A stretch of 7,979 nt of DNA from Hominenteromicrobium gallistercoris. GTDB lineage: Bacteria; Bacillota; Clostridia; Oscillospirales; Acutalibacteraceae. Where the stretch lies: NCBI GenBank assembly GCA_019119145.1, contig DWXR01000066.1, positions 1-7,979 on the forward strand, given 5' to 3'. This document shows, in pieces, positions 7,541 to 7,979 of the stretch. Each line of letters opens with the position of its first letter. Position 1 is the stretch's first letter. The position numbers were made by a program, and so were the translations under genes. A model generated the notes under the pieces. It saw only the letters and a list, made by a program, of their open reading frames with translations. It made no database searches and had not been told where the DNA came from.

Positions 7541-7649
7541 AACTCGTTTGGATTTTGGTAGCAAAATCCGATACTCGTTATTCTTTTGGATTTACTGTAA
7601 ATAATTCGCATACGATTTTACTTGGGTAAAATCAGCCGGTTGTTAATCG
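7541..7649. other. AT-rich non-coding segment with two look-alike tetraloop hairpins
   Basis: No credible gene is seen. GGATTTTG/CAAAATCC (7550-7557 with 7562-7569, loop GTAG) and GATTTTAC/GTAAAATC (7614-7621 with 7626-7633, loop TTGG) are both perfect 8-bp stems with 4-nt loops and share a GATTTT/AAAATC core. ACTCGTT recurs at 7542 and 7573, and TTTGGATTT at 7547 and 7585, so the segment may include an imperfect partial duplication. Short stems with four-base loops occur at the ends of IS200/IS605-type elements and in REP-like sequences, but no transposase is present here, so the nature of this stretch is open. Confidence 0.5.
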
Positions 7650-7712
7650 ATCAAAGAACGATCTCCCAAAAGTTAGCCCTAAAGGCCAACCATTGGAAGA
7701 TCGTTTTTTGAT
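7650..7712 (+). terminator. Second terminator-like long hairpin
   Basis: Arms at 7650-7669 and 7693-7712 match as a 20-bp inverted repeat with one G.T pair and one C-A mismatch. Inside, GTTAGCC/GGCCAAC (7672-7678 and 7684-7690, one mismatch) closes a CTAAA loop. The right arm contains TTTTTT (7704-7709), so on the plus strand the shorter stem 7657-7669 with 7693-7705 plus this T-run reads as an intrinsic terminator. No gene lies between it and the rbr terminator. It may be a backup terminator, the end of a small RNA, or a bidirectional terminator also serving the minus-strand gene at 7822. Confidence 0.55.
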
Positions 7713-7821
7713 GGCAATATGCAATTGTGAATTCAAATTGAAGGTATTGAAGCGAATAAATCACATTCTATTTATCCGTATGGGGTTCTGCACCGTGTAA
7801 TGAACTGTTACATCTTCTTTT
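7713..7821. other. AT-rich intergenic stretch, no feature recognised
   Basis: Only short imperfect inverted repeats are seen (for example ATAAAT/ATTTAT and TGTAA/TTACA). A 29-codon frame opening at 7711 has no ribosome binding site. Nothing here is supported as a gene. Confidence 0.5.
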
Positions 7822-7979
7822 TTACAACAAATATTCCTTAATATCTCCAACAAACTGATTTCCACACCTGGCAAGCTCGCCAAGCACACGGTCAATGCCT
7901 TGTTCTGTTTCAAACCAATTTTCTTTTGTTATGTTATAACAATAAACAGGACTTACTATGATGTTGGCTTTAGGAAATG
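7822..7979 (-). CDS. C-terminal fragment of an unrecognised protein (gene continues past the right edge)
   Basis: On the minus strand an open frame enters from the right edge and ends at TAA (7824-7822), giving 51 codons without any internal stop. The translation ends with ENWFETEQGIDRVLGELARC and then GNQFVGDIKEYLL. It reads like a genuine folded C-terminus: an amphipathic helix around GIDRVLGELARC with a hydrophobic strand NIIVSPVYCYNI before it. There is no start codon in the visible part, so it is a partial gene by window truncation. I do not recognise the family. Codons are AT-rich (AAA, GAA, ATA, TTG), quite unlike the GC-rich genes to the left, which suggests a different origin. It converges on rubrerythrin, separated by about 350 bp of hairpin-rich spacer. 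Confidence 0.6.
   Translation of the reverse strand, partial: FPKANIIVSPVYCYNITKENWFETEQGIDRVLGELARCGNQFVGDIKEYLL

Noticed and set aside
7711..7800. 29-codon plus-strand frame beginning at ATG 7711
   Set aside because: It starts directly after a terminator T-run, has no ribosome binding site and is very short.

Overview
The window looks like chromosomal DNA from a high-GC, strictly anaerobic member of the Bacillota (Clostridia-like, perhaps a gut lineage). This rests on strong AGGAGG-type ribosome binding sites, sigma-A promoters with 17-bp spacers, a TTG start on lepA, a clostridial-type rubrerythrin and an SDR of the YmfI type. No rRNA or taxon-specific marker is present, so the placement is an inference.

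Layout. Positions 1-462 hold a non-coding array of 111-bp tandem repeats (four copies plus an 18-bp partial copy). It runs off the left edge and ends one base before the lepA stop codon. lepA (elongation factor 4) lies on the minus strand at 463-2265. A divergent promoter region (2266-2434) separates it from a plus-strand gene series: rsmE, an SDR oxidoreductase (ATGA overlap with rsmE), an unrecognised 57-residue ORF, a two-domain protein with a nucleoside 2-deoxyribosyltransferase-like C-terminus, a DAHP synthase (aroF) and a histidine phosphatase. The gaps are 84, 40, 28 and 29 nt, each gene has its own ribosome binding site, and no convincing terminator is seen inside, so the set could be one transcript. 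Rubrerythrin follows as a separate unit with its own consensus promoter, an A/T-rich inverted repeat that may be a metalloregulator site, a structured leader and a strong intrinsic terminator.

After rubrerythrin the base composition falls abruptly to AT-rich. Positions 7470-7821 contain no credible gene but hold a terminator, two look-alike 8-bp hairpins and a second terminator-like hairpin. The C-terminal 51 codons of an unrecognised minus-strand gene then run off the right edge.

Common themes. lepA, rsmE and possibly the SDR (if it is an EF-P 5-aminopentanone reductase) concern translation and ribosome modification. aroF starts aromatic amino acid synthesis, and rubrerythrin detoxifies peroxide. 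Most of the window is ordinary core-genome content. The parts worth a second look are the structured 111-bp array, the NDT-like two-domain protein, the dyad upstream of rubrerythrin, and the hairpin-rich AT-rich segment after it.
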